From Bacteroidales bacterium (GTDB lineage Bacteria > Bacteroidota > Bacteroidia > Bacteroidales > F082): 64,000 bases of DNA. Shown one piece after another: positions 34,077 to 43,579 of this stretch. The DNA is taken from contig JAFYIE010000075.1 in NCBI GenBank assembly GCA_017538795.1, positions 60,908-124,907 on the forward strand, given 5' to 3'. Each line of letters opens with the position of its first letter. Position 1 is the stretch's first letter. The translations under genes and the position numbers were made by a program. Under the pieces are notes generated by a model. The model did not search any database and had not been told where the DNA came from. It saw only the letters and a list, made by a program, of their open reading frames with translations.

Positions 34077-35489
34077 TTAATGTCTTTTTCGAAAGATTTT
34101 TGTTCTGAAAAGGAATAAATTTAAAATGATGAAAACGACAACCAGTACACCTAAGGTGATGAGTGTTTGGGTGAATCCTTGTGGGGCGAAACCGATGAGC
34201 AGAAGCACCGGAAATCCCAGCGCCACTGCCGGAAGTGACTGTAACACAAGGTTATTCGCTGCTGGAGTCTCAAACTTCGGGTCGATCTCACGAAGCAGAA
34301 TCATGCCATTGGAAGCGGTGCCGGTGAGCATGCCGAACATGCTGAAAAAGCCTTCGTAAACGTAGTTCGGATAAATATGTTTGCACACCTTAAACACAAA
34401 CCAGAATGTGGCGATGGCTCCAAACACGCAAATAAGGATATACGGCAACGCCAACCCTTTAAATTCGCTGAAGTTTATGGCTGCTGTACCCGCCAGAATC
34501 ATAATATCGAAAAAGAATCCGCTAATGCGGTTCAAAAGATAGTTGTTAATATACTCACGATTCATGAGTTTGGCTCTTTTCAAGCCCTTCATGATACCTT
34601 TTATCATGATTCCGAACAGTGTACCAAACAGGAAATTGAATCCCCACATCAACGGCATCAGTGTTTTTTCGCCGAACTCACCAAGCGGAAGACTTTGCAA
34701 CCAATTGTTAAAAACGAAGACTAAAAAATATGTGAAAAGCACTAAGCAAATCTGCAGCGAAAGCTTGTCAACCGACTCAGTATCAGGGATTTCATTTTTA
34801 CCCTCGTAGTCACTTAATTTGTTTGCCTGCTTCTCTTTTATATCCGAAATCTTAATCTTCCCTTTCTTTTTCAAGATGTTTAGATATATGACCCCGATCA
34901 CACATCCTATCACGAAGCCCATAGCTGCTATAGAAAGCCCGAAATCCTTGCCTGGGAAAACAAATTCTTGTTCAGAAGCCCTATCCATAAAAATCGCCCC
35001 GAAGTTCAACGCCTGTCCCGGACCCTGACCATAACCCATCGGCAGAAGCAGACCCGCGGCGTAGAAAATATTCTTTCCGAAATAAAACAAAGGTATCGTA
35101 ATTAACAGTCCCACAATTCCTTGAACGATATAAGTGCCTGCCGTCAACGCCCCCGTTTCAATGACTTTCATGGTACCCGACCTCGACTCTACTTTGTTGT
35201 TTTTCAACGCCAAAGCCACAAAACCGAGTCCCAAAGCGTGATATGTTATAACCTCCATCGAAGTTTTGTCAATCAAGTCCTCCCATCCAAACAAATTAGT
35301 ATGTATTGCCTTGAAAATCAATAATAAAACACCTCCTATCAATGCTGAGGGAATGAAGCTTTTCTGCAAAAACGGAACCTTGGTTCGTAAAATATTTCCC
35401 ATCAAAAGTCCTATTGCAATGACACTAAACTGTATCATTATTCCCCAAACTTCCTTGGTAGCGAAAAATGGTACTATTAACACATTCAT
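34077..35489 (-). CDS. GltS-type (ESS) sodium/glutamate symporter family protein
   Basis: A 470-residue membrane protein with about 12 helices in two inverted halves. The GltS-type glycine-rich reentrant motifs are GYGQGPGQALNFGAIF near residue 150 and GMLTGTASNGMILLREID near residue 395. The known function of the family is Na+-coupled glutamate uptake. Because it precedes the lysine-fermentation genes, a role in importing a fermented amino acid is possible, but this is inference. The ATG at 35489 is preferred over the TTG six bases upstream. It starts 2 bp after the uvrB stop. Confidence 0.82.
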   Translation of the reverse strand: MNVLIVPFFATKEVWGIMIQFSVIAIGLLMGNILRTKVPFLQKSFIPSALIGGVLLLIFKAIHTNLFGWEDLIDKTSMEVITYHALGLGFVALALKNNKVESRSGTMKVIETGALTAGTYIVQGIVGLLITIPLFYFGKNIFYAAGLLLPMGYGQGPGQALNFGAIFMDRASEQEFVFPGKDFGLSIAAMGFVIGCVIGVIYLNILKKKGKIKISDIKEKQANKLSDYEGKNEIPDTESVDKLSLQICLVLFTYFLVFVFNNWLQSLPLGEFGEKTLMPLMWGFNFLFGTLFGIMIKGIMKGLKRAKLMNREYINNYLLNRISGFFFDIMILAGTAAINFSEFKGLALPYILICVFGAIATFWFVFKVCKHIYPNYVYEGFFSMFGMLTGTASNGMILLREIDPKFETPAANNLVLQSLPAVALGFPVLLLIGFAPQGFTQTLITLGVLVVVFIILNLFLFRTKIFRKRH

Positions 35490-35491
35490 AA

Positions 35492-37510
35492 TCAATCGAT
35501 TTTATTCAATTTCTCTTCCAAAGCCACGATAATGTCGCGATACTTAGCCGCATTCATAAAATCAAGTTCCCTGACTGATTTCTCCATCTCTTTCTTGGCT
35601 TCCTGAATAGCTTTTCTTATATCTTTAGGCGAACGATAAACCGTCGTTTTTTCCTCTGCCACGGCTCCGACATGTTCGTCAACAGTCTCATACTCAACGA
35701 GTTTATGGCTGTTTATGGTATCATTCCATGCCGTGTCAAGTGGTTTGACAATGGTCTTCGGCACAATGCCGTGTTCGATATTGTATGCCATCTGTTTCTC
35801 GCGCCGGCGCTGTGTCTCATCGATGGTTTTTTGCATCGATTCCGTGATTTTGTCGGCATACATGATGACTTTGCTGTTGGCGTTACGCGCCGCGCGTCCT
35901 GCCGTTTGTGTCAAAGAGCGTTCCGAGCGCAAAAATCCTTCTTTGTCGGCGTCAAGAATAGCAACAAGCTGAACCTCAGGCAGATCCAAGCCCTCACGAA
36001 GCAGGTTCACGCCCACCAAAACGTCGAAATCTCCCCTTCTTAAACCCATCATAATCTCCACTCTGTCGAGGGTGTCGACATCGGAATGTATGTATCTCGT
36101 CTTGATATTCAAGTTGTTAAGATAATTTGTCAGCTCCTCCGCCATGCGTTTTGTCAAGGTGGTGACAAGCACACGTTGTCTGTTTCTAATCACATGAATT
36201 ATCTCGTCAACGAGGTCGTCGACTTGGTTTGTGCACGGTCGCACTTCGATTACAGGATCCAACAAACCCGTCGGGCGTATAAGTTGCTCAACGTAAACGC
36301 CTTGCGTCTGCTGCATCTCGTAATCGCCAGGTGTCGCGCTGACATATATCGTCTGTCCCGTAAGTGCCTCAAACTCATCAAATTTCAACGGTCTGTTGTC
36401 AAGCGCCGACGGCAGTCGGAAGCCGTATTCAACAAGCGTTTGCTTACGAGAACGGTCGCCTCCGTACATGCCGCGGATCTGCGACACAGTGACGTGGCTC
36501 TCGTCGATAATCGTGATGAAATCATCAGGGAAGAAATCAAGCAGACAGAACGGGCGCGTGCCGGCGGCACGTCCATCGAAATATCTCGAATAGTTCTCGA
36601 TACCCGAACAGTAGCCGAGCTCACGAATCATCTCAACATCATGATTTACACGGTCTTCCAGACGTTTTGCGTCTTCATATTTGCCAATCTCACGAAAATA
36701 TTCAGCCTGCGTAAACATGTCGAGCAAAATCTCCTCCGTCGCTTGTTTTATCTTCTCTTTCGAAGTCACAAAAATATTCGCCGGGAACAAAGTAATATTT
36801 TGCAGACTCTCAATTCTCGTGCCGTTTATCGGATCAAACGACTCCAGTTCTTCAATTTCATCGTCCCAGAAGATAATTCTGAACGGCGTCTCGGAATAAG
36901 CCGGAAACACGTCTACAGTATCGCCTTTCACGCGAAATCGTCCACGCGAGAATTCTATATCATTTCGGCTGTAAAGCGCGTTCGACAGGTTGAAAAGCAG
37001 GTCATCGCGACGAATCTTCTGTCCAAGCTCGATATTGATCACATTTTTACTGAAATCTTCAGGGTTTCCGATACCGTAAATACATGATACTGAAGACACT
37101 ACGATAACATCGCGTCTTCCTGAAAGCAATGCAGAAGTTGTACTTAATCTTAATCTGTCGATCTCGTCATTTATCGACAAATCTTTCTCAATATAGGTAT
37201 TTGTCTGCGGAATGAACGCCTCCGGCTGATAATAATCGTAGTACGAAACGAAATACTCAACCTTATTTTCCGGAAAAAACTGTTTGAATTCGCTGTAAAG
37301 CTGTGCCGCGAGGGTCTTATTATGGCTCAAAATAAGCGCAGGACGGTTAAGTTCAGCCAACATATTGGCAATGGTAAACGTCTTTCCGGAGCCGGTGACA
37401 CCCATCAAAGTCTGGTACCTTTCCCCTGCCAAAATGCCGTTTTTAAGTTGCTCGATGGCTTGCGGTTGGTCGCCAGTAGGCTTAAATTCCGATGACAGCT
37501 TGAAATTCAT
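35492..37510 (-). CDS. uvrB: excinuclease ABC subunit B
   Basis: A 672-residue UvrB, the damage-verification helicase of nucleotide excision repair. Walker A is GVTGSGKT at about residues 38-45. The beta-hairpin region YYDYYQPEAFIP, DESHVTVSQIRGMYGGDRSR, the helicase motif VGVNLLREGLDLPEV and QTAGRAARN are all conserved. The C-terminal UVR motif that contacts UvrC is KKEMEKSVRELDFMNAAKYRD (shown in part, MNAAKYRD). Length is normal. It is the last gene of a hypothetical-mutL-rhomboid-uvrB operon, touching the rhomboid gene by 1 bp. Confidence 0.98.
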   Translation of the reverse strand: MNFKLSSEFKPTGDQPQAIEQLKNGILAGERYQTLMGVTGSGKTFTIANMLAELNRPALILSHNKTLAAQLYSEFKQFFPENKVEYFVSYYDYYQPEAFIPQTNTYIEKDLSINDEIDRLRLSTTSALLSGRRDVIVVSSVSCIYGIGNPEDFSKNVINIELGQKIRRDDLLFNLSNALYSRNDIEFSRGRFRVKGDTVDVFPAYSETPFRIIFWDDEIEELESFDPINGTRIESLQNITLFPANIFVTSKEKIKQATEEILLDMFTQAEYFREIGKYEDAKRLEDRVNHDVEMIRELGYCSGIENYSRYFDGRAAGTRPFCLLDFFPDDFITIIDESHVTVSQIRGMYGGDRSRKQTLVEYGFRLPSALDNRPLKFDEFEALTGQTIYVSATPGDYEMQQTQGVYVEQLIRPTGLLDPVIEVRPCTNQVDDLVDEIIHVIRNRQRVLVTTLTKRMAEELTNYLNNLNIKTRYIHSDVDTLDRVEIMMGLRRGDFDVLVGVNLLREGLDLPEVQLVAILDADKEGFLRSERSLTQTAGRAARNANSKVIMYADKITESMQKTIDETQRRREKQMAYNIEHGIVPKTIVKPLDTAWNDTINSHKLVEYETVDEHVGAVAEEKTTVYRSPKDIRKAIQEAKKEMEKSVRELDFMNAAKYRDIIVALEEKLNKID

Positions 37511-38391
37511 CAGTTTTTCTTGCTCTGCTTAAACAAAAAATCCTTTTCCTCCTCTGTCAGGCTGCTGTAGCCGCCTTTGCTTATCTTTTCAAGTATTTCA
37601 TCGGTTCTTTTGTCATTGTCACGGCGTTCTTTGTTGTATTCCCAGTCTGATTTTGGCCTGCCACCGGTAAAATCTTTGTTGAATTTTATCCTGAAATTCG
37701 GCCTCCAATAACCTTCTTTGTAACGCCAATACAAAATGAGTGCCAAACCGAAAATCATACCGCCGACATGTGCGAAATGCGCCACGTTGTCGACTGATGA
37801 GAAGCCAGAAAACAACTCTATCAAGCCGTAAAAAATCACAAACCACTTAGCCTTGATTGGAATGGCGAAATAGATGTAAATCCTTGAGTTTGGCCACATC
37901 ATGCCGAATGCGAGAAGTATGCCGTAAACAGCACCCGAAGCGCCAACAGTCGTGAGCATATTGAGATATTCATCAACCGGAATGCTTCTGTTGCCCATCC
38001 TGACAAACTGATAATGCTCTATGATATCTGAAAGTTGAATGTATTGCACGAGTTCCTGCGTCAGGCCGGCGCCAATGCCGCAAACAAAGTAAAATATCAG
38101 GAAGCGTTTAGGCCCCCACGCATTTTCTATGCTGTTTCCGAACATCCACAAAGCGAACATGTTGAAAAACAGATGCGTGAAGCCGCCGTGCATGAACATA
38201 TAGGTCACAAACTGGTACGGCCTGAAATCAGACGCGCCGATATAATGCAAGCCGAGATATTGCGACAAATCAATGCGCCACGTAGCTTCCGCCGCCCATG
38301 TCGCCAGGAAGAATATCACATTGATTATCAATAAGTTTTTTACCACTGTGGGTAAGATCGAAAAACCTTGAGGTCTAAATTGATTTTCCAT
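37510..38391 (-). CDS. rhomboid family intramembrane serine protease
   Basis: A 293-residue rhomboid. The catalytic serine is in GASGAVYGILLAFG near residue 153 and the catalytic histidine in AHFAHVGGMIFGLAL near 208. The L1-loop motif MFMHGGFTHLFFNMFALW is also present. Six transmembrane helices are predicted, with a charged cytoplasmic tail of about 65 residues rich in Lys, Asp and Glu. It cleaves transmembrane substrates within the membrane; the substrates are unknown. It shares single bases with mutL upstream and uvrB downstream, a tight operon. Confidence 0.94.
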   Translation of the reverse strand: MENQFRPQGFSILPTVVKNLLIINVIFFLATWAAEATWRIDLSQYLGLHYIGASDFRPYQFVTYMFMHGGFTHLFFNMFALWMFGNSIENAWGPKRFLIFYFVCGIGAGLTQELVQYIQLSDIIEHYQFVRMGNRSIPVDEYLNMLTTVGASGAVYGILLAFGMMWPNSRIYIYFAIPIKAKWFVIFYGLIELFSGFSSVDNVAHFAHVGGMIFGLALILYWRYKEGYWRPNFRIKFNKDFTGGRPKSDWEYNKERRDNDKRTDEILEKISKGGYSSLTEEEKDFLFKQSKKN

Positions 38392-40193
38392 TAGTTCAAA
38401 CGTGTTTTTATGTCGTCAGCACTGATGATTGTGAAGATTTTCTTACCATTTGGCGCCACTTCAGCCACCGCGCAGCCGAAAAGCCTGTCGACGATGTCCT
38501 GCATCTCCACCGAACTCAATGTCTGTCCCGCCTTCACCGCCATCTGCGACGCTAACGAACGGGCTAAATTTAATTTTCTATCTGTTTGATTACCAGAACT
38601 TGTAGTCTTGTAATCCTCTAAAATCTTCTCAATAATCGGGACGGCATCACTGCCTTTGCAATCGACAGGCGTTCCGTTTATCACAAACGTGGTGTTGTTC
38701 ATCGCCTCAATCCTGAAACCTATTTTTTCAAGCTCCGGCTTCAGCTCTTTAAGAAGCGATGCGTCATTGATATTCAACGAGATATGATGCGGAAACAATT
38801 CCTGCTGTGATGCAATGATTTCCGTCTCCATCTCCTTCAAATATTTCTCGTAAAGTATCCTTTCATGCGCCATATGTTGGTCTATCACAAGGATTCCCGA
38901 CTTCACCGTTGTCACGATGTACGACTGCTGTAGCTGGATGAAAAGACTCTTTTGTTCCTCATCAAGAGGCTTATTTTCACTGACATTCTCATCGATTCTG
39001 GTGTTAGCAACAGTGTCGTTGCTGTCGTCGTAAGCAATGCGCCAGTTTTGTTGCTGATGACGTATCGGATTGATTTTGAACGGGTTAAAATTCGGATCAA
39101 AGTCAACTTTCGGAGCGATGACAGGCCTGTCCATACGACTCGCCTCACCAAAATCAATGCCCATATTCGGATTGATATCAAAGTCAAGCATCGGAGCCAG
39201 GTTGTTCTGCCCAATGGCTTTGCGCACCGCCGAATGCATTATGGCATAAATCAGCTTAACATCGATAAAGTTGACTTCCGTCTTCGTCGGATGTATATTG
39301 ATATCGATTTCCTTCGGATCTATCTGAATATCAAGAAAATAGCCTGGGAAACAATCCTGCGGAATGAGCTCTTTGTAAGCGTTTTCCACTGCATGATGCA
39401 GATACGCATGTTTGATGAAACGGCGGTTCACGAAGAAATACTGCTCACCTCTCGTCTTCTTGGAAAACTCAGGCTTCACAATGAATCCATCGATTGTCAC
39501 CGTCTCCGTCACCTGGTTCACAGGCAGCAGCTTGCCGTCGTAATCCTTGCCGAAAAGTCCGACGATACGCTGTTTCAACGTGCCAGGATAAAGATGGAAA
39601 AGCTCCTTGTCGTTGCTCACAAATGTAAACCCGATTTCAGGGTTCATTATCGTGATGCGGAAAAATTCCTCGTTGATATGTCGAAGCTCTGCCTCATTGG
39701 ATTTCAAGAAGTTACGTCGTGCTGGAACATTGAAAAACAGGTTCTTCACAGTGAAATTCGTGCCCACCGACGCCGGTTTAGGCAGCTGTTCCATCACCTT
39801 CGAGCCTTCGATACGAATCTTTGTACCCATCTCGTCTTCTTTTCTGCGTGTCGTCAGTTCAACCTGCGCCACTGCTGCTATCGAAGCGAGAGCTTCGCCA
39901 CGGAAACCCATCGTTTTTATGGCAAAGAGGTCGTCGGCACAACTTATTTTCGAGGTCGCGTGACGCTCAAAACAAAGTCTCGCGTCCGTCTCCGACATAC
40001 CGCATCCGTTGTCAATCACAGTGATGAACGTGCGGCCGGCGTCTTTCACAATCAAATCGATTTGCGTAGCACCAGCATCGATAGCGTTCTCTATCAACTC
40101 CTTCACAACGGACGCCGGCCGCTGTATGACCTCGCCCGCGGCAATCTGATTCGCGACGGAATCCGGAAGTAACTTTATGATATCCAACGACAT
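38391..40193 (-). CDS. mutL: DNA mismatch repair protein MutL
   Basis: A 600-residue MutL. The GHKL ATPase has the N-box KELIENAIDAGA, DNGCGM, and TMGFRGEALASIAAV. The C-terminal dimerisation domain keeps the endonuclease-type motif DQHMAHERILYE, as expected for organisms without MutH. The other metal-site motifs are less canonical (SQMAVKAG, and APNGKK in place of CPHGRP). MutL couples MutS mismatch recognition to strand nicking. It is the second gene of its operon, 2 bp after a small membrane protein gene. Confidence 0.97.
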   Translation of the reverse strand: MSLDIIKLLPDSVANQIAAGEVIQRPASVVKELIENAIDAGATQIDLIVKDAGRTFITVIDNGCGMSETDARLCFERHATSKISCADDLFAIKTMGFRGEALASIAAVAQVELTTRRKEDEMGTKIRIEGSKVMEQLPKPASVGTNFTVKNLFFNVPARRNFLKSNEAELRHINEEFFRITIMNPEIGFTFVSNDKELFHLYPGTLKQRIVGLFGKDYDGKLLPVNQVTETVTIDGFIVKPEFSKKTRGEQYFFVNRRFIKHAYLHHAVENAYKELIPQDCFPGYFLDIQIDPKEIDINIHPTKTEVNFIDVKLIYAIMHSAVRKAIGQNNLAPMLDFDINPNMGIDFGEASRMDRPVIAPKVDFDPNFNPFKINPIRHQQQNWRIAYDDSNDTVANTRIDENVSENKPLDEEQKSLFIQLQQSYIVTTVKSGILVIDQHMAHERILYEKYLKEMETEIIASQQELFPHHISLNINDASLLKELKPELEKIGFRIEAMNNTTFVINGTPVDCKGSDAVPIIEKILEDYKTTSSGNQTDRKLNLARSLASQMAVKAGQTLSSVEMQDIVDRLFGCAVAEVAPNGKKIFTIISADDIKTRLN

Positions 40194-40195
40194 AG

Positions 40196-40525
40196 CTACT
40201 TACCTCCCATTTTCAGGAACATGGTGACAAAATTCTCGACAAACGGTGTAAAGAAAATTATATAAATCATAAACGCCGAGATTCCAAATATTATTGAATA
40301 GCGCAGCATTTTGAAAGAATTACCTTTATTGACCATCTTTCCGTCGTCAATGCTCCTTCCCCAACCCTTTCTCATTTTAACTCTAAGCTTCTCACTATCA
40401 GAGAGTTCTGAATCTAACCCCATGGCAGCCTTCTTCTTCTCCAACGCCTCTTTCTCCGGATTGTAGTATCTTGGAATATAATTAAATTTAGGCATTTCCG
40501 GCCTGTGAAACATGAAAAATCCCAT
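40196..40525 (-). CDS. small conserved membrane protein
   Basis: A 109-residue protein conserved in Bacteroidota beside mutL. A basic N-terminal region has FNYIPRYYNPEKEALEKKKA, and one transmembrane helix lies at about residues 73-95 (YSIIFGISAFMIYIIFF). The function is unknown. The ATG at 40525 is annotated; one at 40513 (starting MFHRPEMPK) is equally plausible. It has a clear promoter 20 bp upstream and starts the mutL operon. Confidence 0.8.
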   Translation of the reverse strand: MGFFMFHRPEMPKFNYIPRYYNPEKEALEKKKAAMGLDSELSDSEKLRVKMRKGWGRSIDDGKMVNKGNSFKMLRYSIIFGISAFMIYIIFFTPFVENFVTMFLKMGGK

Positions 40526-40545
40526 ATCGCGATATATTTAAACTG

Positions 40546-40553
40546 CAAAGATA
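40546..40553 (-). promoter_or_regulatory. -7 box TATCTTTG for the mutL-rhomboid-uvrB operon
   Basis: An exact TAnnTTTG match on the minus strand, about 20 bp from the first start codon at 40525. Confidence 0.65.
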
Positions 40554-40622
40554 GGCATATTTTTTGAGATTTCAGCCTATTATTTTAAATAAATTATTAA
40601 CAATTTGAATTACTATTTTTCT

Positions 40623-40630
40623 TAATTTTG
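40623..40630 (+). promoter_or_regulatory. -7 box TAATTTTG for the ABC importer operon
   Basis: An exact TAnnTTTG match 29 bp before the ATG at 40660. A TTTG at 40605-40608 is too close to serve as a standard -33 element. No cobalamin riboswitch fits in the 134-bp gap. Confidence 0.6.
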
Positions 40631-40659
40631 CACTTTACGAAATTTTAAATTCATTTGCA

Positions 40660-41802
40660 ATGAAAAAACTGCTATTTATCTGTATATCAATGATTTTCGT
40701 ATTGTCTTCTTGCGAGAATCCGGCAAATCAAGCAAAAGACAAGTCGTCTTCAGACAGTGAAAATCTGATGAAATACACAAGCTATATAGATGTAACTAAT
40801 TACAAATCAGGATATTATGTAAATATTTCAAATCCCTGGAACGATAAATCTCTTGGAGATTTTTACTTGTATCCCGACTCTTTAGAACTTCCGAATGAAC
40901 TTGAAAACAAGGCCGTGATTCGTACTCCGGTAAAGAATGTAATCGCTTATTCCTCAACGCAATGGTCTGTGTTTCTTGAACTTAAAGAAATAAATCGCGT
41001 GAAAGGCATTCTCGAAAGCAATTACACCGACAATCCTGAAATCAAACGTCTTCTGGCAGAGAAAAAAATTGAGGATGTGGGCATTGAAACGAGTTTGAAG
41101 ACTGAAATCGTGATAAATCTTCATCCCGACGTGATTCTTTACACGCCTTATTCGACCGTTCCGAAGACCGAAATCGGCGAACTGACCGGCGCAGTGATGT
41201 TTCCTTTCGCCGATTACCTTGAAAATCATCCGCTTGGACGTGCCGAATGGCTTAAAGTCATAGGTTTTCTAACCTGCCGTGAAAAAGACACCGACAAATG
41301 GTTCAATGATATCGTAACTCGTTATGAATCATTGAAAAAGCTCTGCGAAAACGCCGAAAAAAGGCCTACGGTATTCTCCGATTTGCCATTCGAAGGACAA
41401 TGGTATTTGCCTGGCGGCGCAAGCTATATCGCTCAGATTTTCCACGATGCGGGTGCCGACTACATCTGGAAAGACAACACCTCCACCGCAAGCCTTCCTG
41501 TTGACGCGGAAACAGTGCTTTCAAAAGCTCGCGACGCTGATTTCTGGCGTGTGATGAATTCGACAAATCACAAATTCACATACGAAGGCTTAGCAGTTGA
41601 AAATGAATTATATACGTATTTCAAAGCATATAAAAACCGTAACATAATCGTGTGCGATATTCGCAAAAGCGGCTATTTCGAGAAATCGGAATACGAGCCA
41701 GACATCCTGCTGAAGGACTTTGTTTACGCCTTCCATCCGGAAATGATGGAAAACGAGGATTATATGCCGAAATATTTTTACAGATTGAAAGATGAAAAAT
41801 AG
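40660..41802 (+). CDS. ABC transporter substrate-binding lipoprotein (iron-chelate/cobalamin type)
   Basis: A 380-residue lipoprotein (signal ICISMIFVLSSC, acylated cysteine at residue 19). The two-lobed periplasmic binding fold of the FecB/BtuF class is visible: VIAYSSTQWSVFLEL in the first lobe, HPDVILYTPYS, a long connecting helix with GFLTCREKDTDKWF, and the second lobe with GQWYLPGGASYIAQIFHDAGADYIW (shown in part, GGASYIAQIFHDAG). It delivers a metal chelate or corrinoid to the permease. The stop overlaps the permease start by 11 bp. Confidence 0.9.
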   Translation: MKKLLFICISMIFVLSSCENPANQAKDKSSSDSENLMKYTSYIDVTNYKSGYYVNISNPWNDKSLGDFYLYPDSLELPNELENKAVIRTPVKNVIAYSSTQWSVFLELKEINRVKGILESNYTDNPEIKRLLAEKKIEDVGIETSLKTEIVINLHPDVILYTPYSTVPKTEIGELTGAVMFPFADYLENHPLGRAEWLKVIGFLTCREKDTDKWFNDIVTRYESLKKLCENAEKRPTVFSDLPFEGQWYLPGGASYIAQIFHDAGADYIWKDNTSTASLPVDAETVLSKARDADFWRVMNSTNHKFTYEGLAVENELYTYFKAYKNRNIIVCDIRKSGYFEKSEYEPDILLKDFVYAFHPEMMENEDYMPKYFYRLKDEK

Positions 41803-42814
41803 CAAGATAATTATCGGAATTGCAGGAATTATACTGCTTGGAGTCATTCTCTTCGTGCTGAATCTGTTCGTCGGTTCAGTCATGGTTCCTTTTGAGGATA
41901 TATTTAAAGTGTTACTTAAAGAAAATACAGATAAAACTTTGAGTATCATTATTTTTAATTATAGACTTCCACAGGCATTGACAGCTCTTTTAGCAGGTTC
42001 AGCCCTCGCTGTGGCAGGTCTGTTGATGCAGACTTTGTTCCGCAACCCTCTCGCCGACCCTTCCATGCTCGGCATCAGTAGCGGTGCAAGCCTCGGCGTC
42101 GGTATCGTGATACTTTTAACTGGCGCAATCTCAGGTGCGGCCGTATCGTCATTCGGTTGGTGGTCGACAATTGGCGTGAGTTTGGCAGCCTTCATTGGTG
42201 CGGTTTTGGTGCTTTTTGTAATGTTGGCCTTCAGCTCCCGCATGAAAAACATGACAACCTTGATAATCATAGGTTTAATGATCGCTTACCTGGCTGGTTC
42301 TGTCACCGACATACTCAAATTTTTCAGTCTGAAAGAAGACATCCACGCCTTCGTGATCTGGGGAATGGGCAGTTTCTCGGGCGTCGGCACCTCAAAAATG
42401 ACAATATTCGCCATCAGCATCATCATTGGCTTGATCGCAACGTTTTTCTTGTCTAAAAACCTGAATATCTTGCTATTAGGCGAAATGTACGCCGAGAATT
42501 TAGGCATCAACATAAAACGAAACAGCGTCGTTATAATCTTAATTTCGGGTTATCTCACCGCCATCGTCACGGCTTACTGCGGTCCTATCGCTTTCGTGGG
42601 CCTCGCGATGCCGCATATCGCGCGATTCCTATTTAAGAGCAGCGACCACCGCCTTCTCATCCCCGCCACAATGCTGATTGGCATGGATATGGCGCTTTTC
42701 TGCAACCTCATAGCCAGAATGCCAGGCTTCGACGGCAACCTGCCAATCAACGCTGTTACGGCTTTCATTGGAGCACCGGTTGTTATTTCTGTCATAATGA
42801 AAAGTAAGAAATAA
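41792..42814 (+). CDS. FecCD-family ABC transporter permease
   Basis: A 340-residue permease with about ten transmembrane helices. It has the family hallmark QALTALLAGSALAVAGLLMQ followed by NPLADPSMLGISSGASLG, and the coupling segment GPIAFVGLAMPHIARFLF that contacts the ATPase. It acts as a homodimer to import iron-siderophore, heme or cobalamin. The start overlaps the binding-protein gene. The ATPase gene starts right after its stop. Confidence 0.95.
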   Translation: MKNSKIIIGIAGIILLGVILFVLNLFVGSVMVPFEDIFKVLLKENTDKTLSIIIFNYRLPQALTALLAGSALAVAGLLMQTLFRNPLADPSMLGISSGASLGVGIVILLTGAISGAAVSSFGWWSTIGVSLAAFIGAVLVLFVMLAFSSRMKNMTTLIIIGLMIAYLAGSVTDILKFFSLKEDIHAFVIWGMGSFSGVGTSKMTIFAISIIIGLIATFFLSKNLNILLLGEMYAENLGINIKRNSVVIILISGYLTAIVTAYCGPIAFVGLAMPHIARFLFKSSDHRLLIPATMLIGMDMALFCNLIARMPGFDGNLPINAVTAFIGAPVVISVIMKSKK

Positions 42815-43579
42815 ATGGAAATATTAAAAACACACTCATTATCAATTGGTTACGACAACAAAAAAGTCGTTTCCGACATCAACGTGTCATTAAACGAAGG
42901 CGACATCATCGCTCTTGTGGGGCCTAACGGTGCCGGAAAATCGACACTTTTCAAGACTTTTTCTACGCATATCAAGCCTGTAGACGGAAAGATCGAGCTG
43001 TTCGGAAAGGATTTGCAGTCGTATTCACCAAAAGAACGTGCAAAACTCCTCGGAATAGTGCTCACCGAGCGTCCGGACGACATGTTTCTGAAGGTCTTCG
43101 ACGTGGTCGCCGCTGGCCGATATCCTTACACCGGAATGTTCGGAAAACTCAACGAAAACGACGAAAAAGAAATTAAAGCATCACTTGAATTAGTAGGCAT
43201 TAATAATTTGATTGACAGAGTTTTCAATACATTGTCAGATGGTGAAAAACAAAAGGTTATGATAGCCAAGGCAATAGCCCAAAACACTCCAATCATCATG
43301 CTCGACGAGCCTACTGCTTTCTTGGATTATCCGAGCAAGATAGAATTGTTTTCATTGCTTAAAAAACTTGCCAAGGAGCAGAAGAAAGCCATTCTTTTCA
43401 GCTCCCACGACCTCGAGCTTCTGCTTCGCTACACCGACAATCTCTGGATTATAGCGAATGACCAGCCGTTTGCCGCAGGAAACAGTTCAGAATTATTGAA
43501 AAGCGGTGTCATAAAAAAATATTTTGGACTAAAAGACGCTGATAATCAATATCTTTTAAATCAGATTTGTGAAAAATGA
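42815..43579 (+). CDS. ABC transporter ATP-binding protein (metal-chelate/cobalamin type)
   Basis: A 254-residue ATPase with Walker A GPNGAGKST near residues 36-44, a degenerate signature LSDGEKQKV near 140, Walker B IIMLDEPTAFLD near 158, and the H-loop SSHDLELLL. It powers the FecCD-type permease encoded directly upstream. The operon (binding protein, permease, ATPase) is complete; the substrate is not determined. The B12-dependent aminomutase 7 kb away makes cobalamin attractive, but iron chelates are equally possible. The stop overlaps the amidohydrolase start (ATGA). Confidence 0.95.
   Translation: MEILKTHSLSIGYDNKKVVSDINVSLNEGDIIALVGPNGAGKSTLFKTFSTHIKPVDGKIELFGKDLQSYSPKERAKLLGIVLTERPDDMFLKVFDVVAAGRYPYTGMFGKLNENDEKEIKASLELVGINNLIDRVFNTLSDGEKQKVMIAKAIAQNTPIIMLDEPTAFLDYPSKIELFSLLKKLAKEQKKAILFSSHDLELLLRYTDNLWIIANDQPFAAGNSSELLKSGVIKKYFGLKDADNQYLLNQICEK

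Noticed and set aside
36086-37087. A 333-codon open frame antisense to uvrB
   Set aside because: Same reasoning: uvrB is complete on the other strand and the frame shows no recognisable domain.
38952-40172. A 406-codon open frame antisense to mutL
   Set aside because: It lies wholly inside a strongly conserved mutL with intact motifs; composition is basic and leucine/arginine-rich as expected of a mirror frame, with no promoter or domain.
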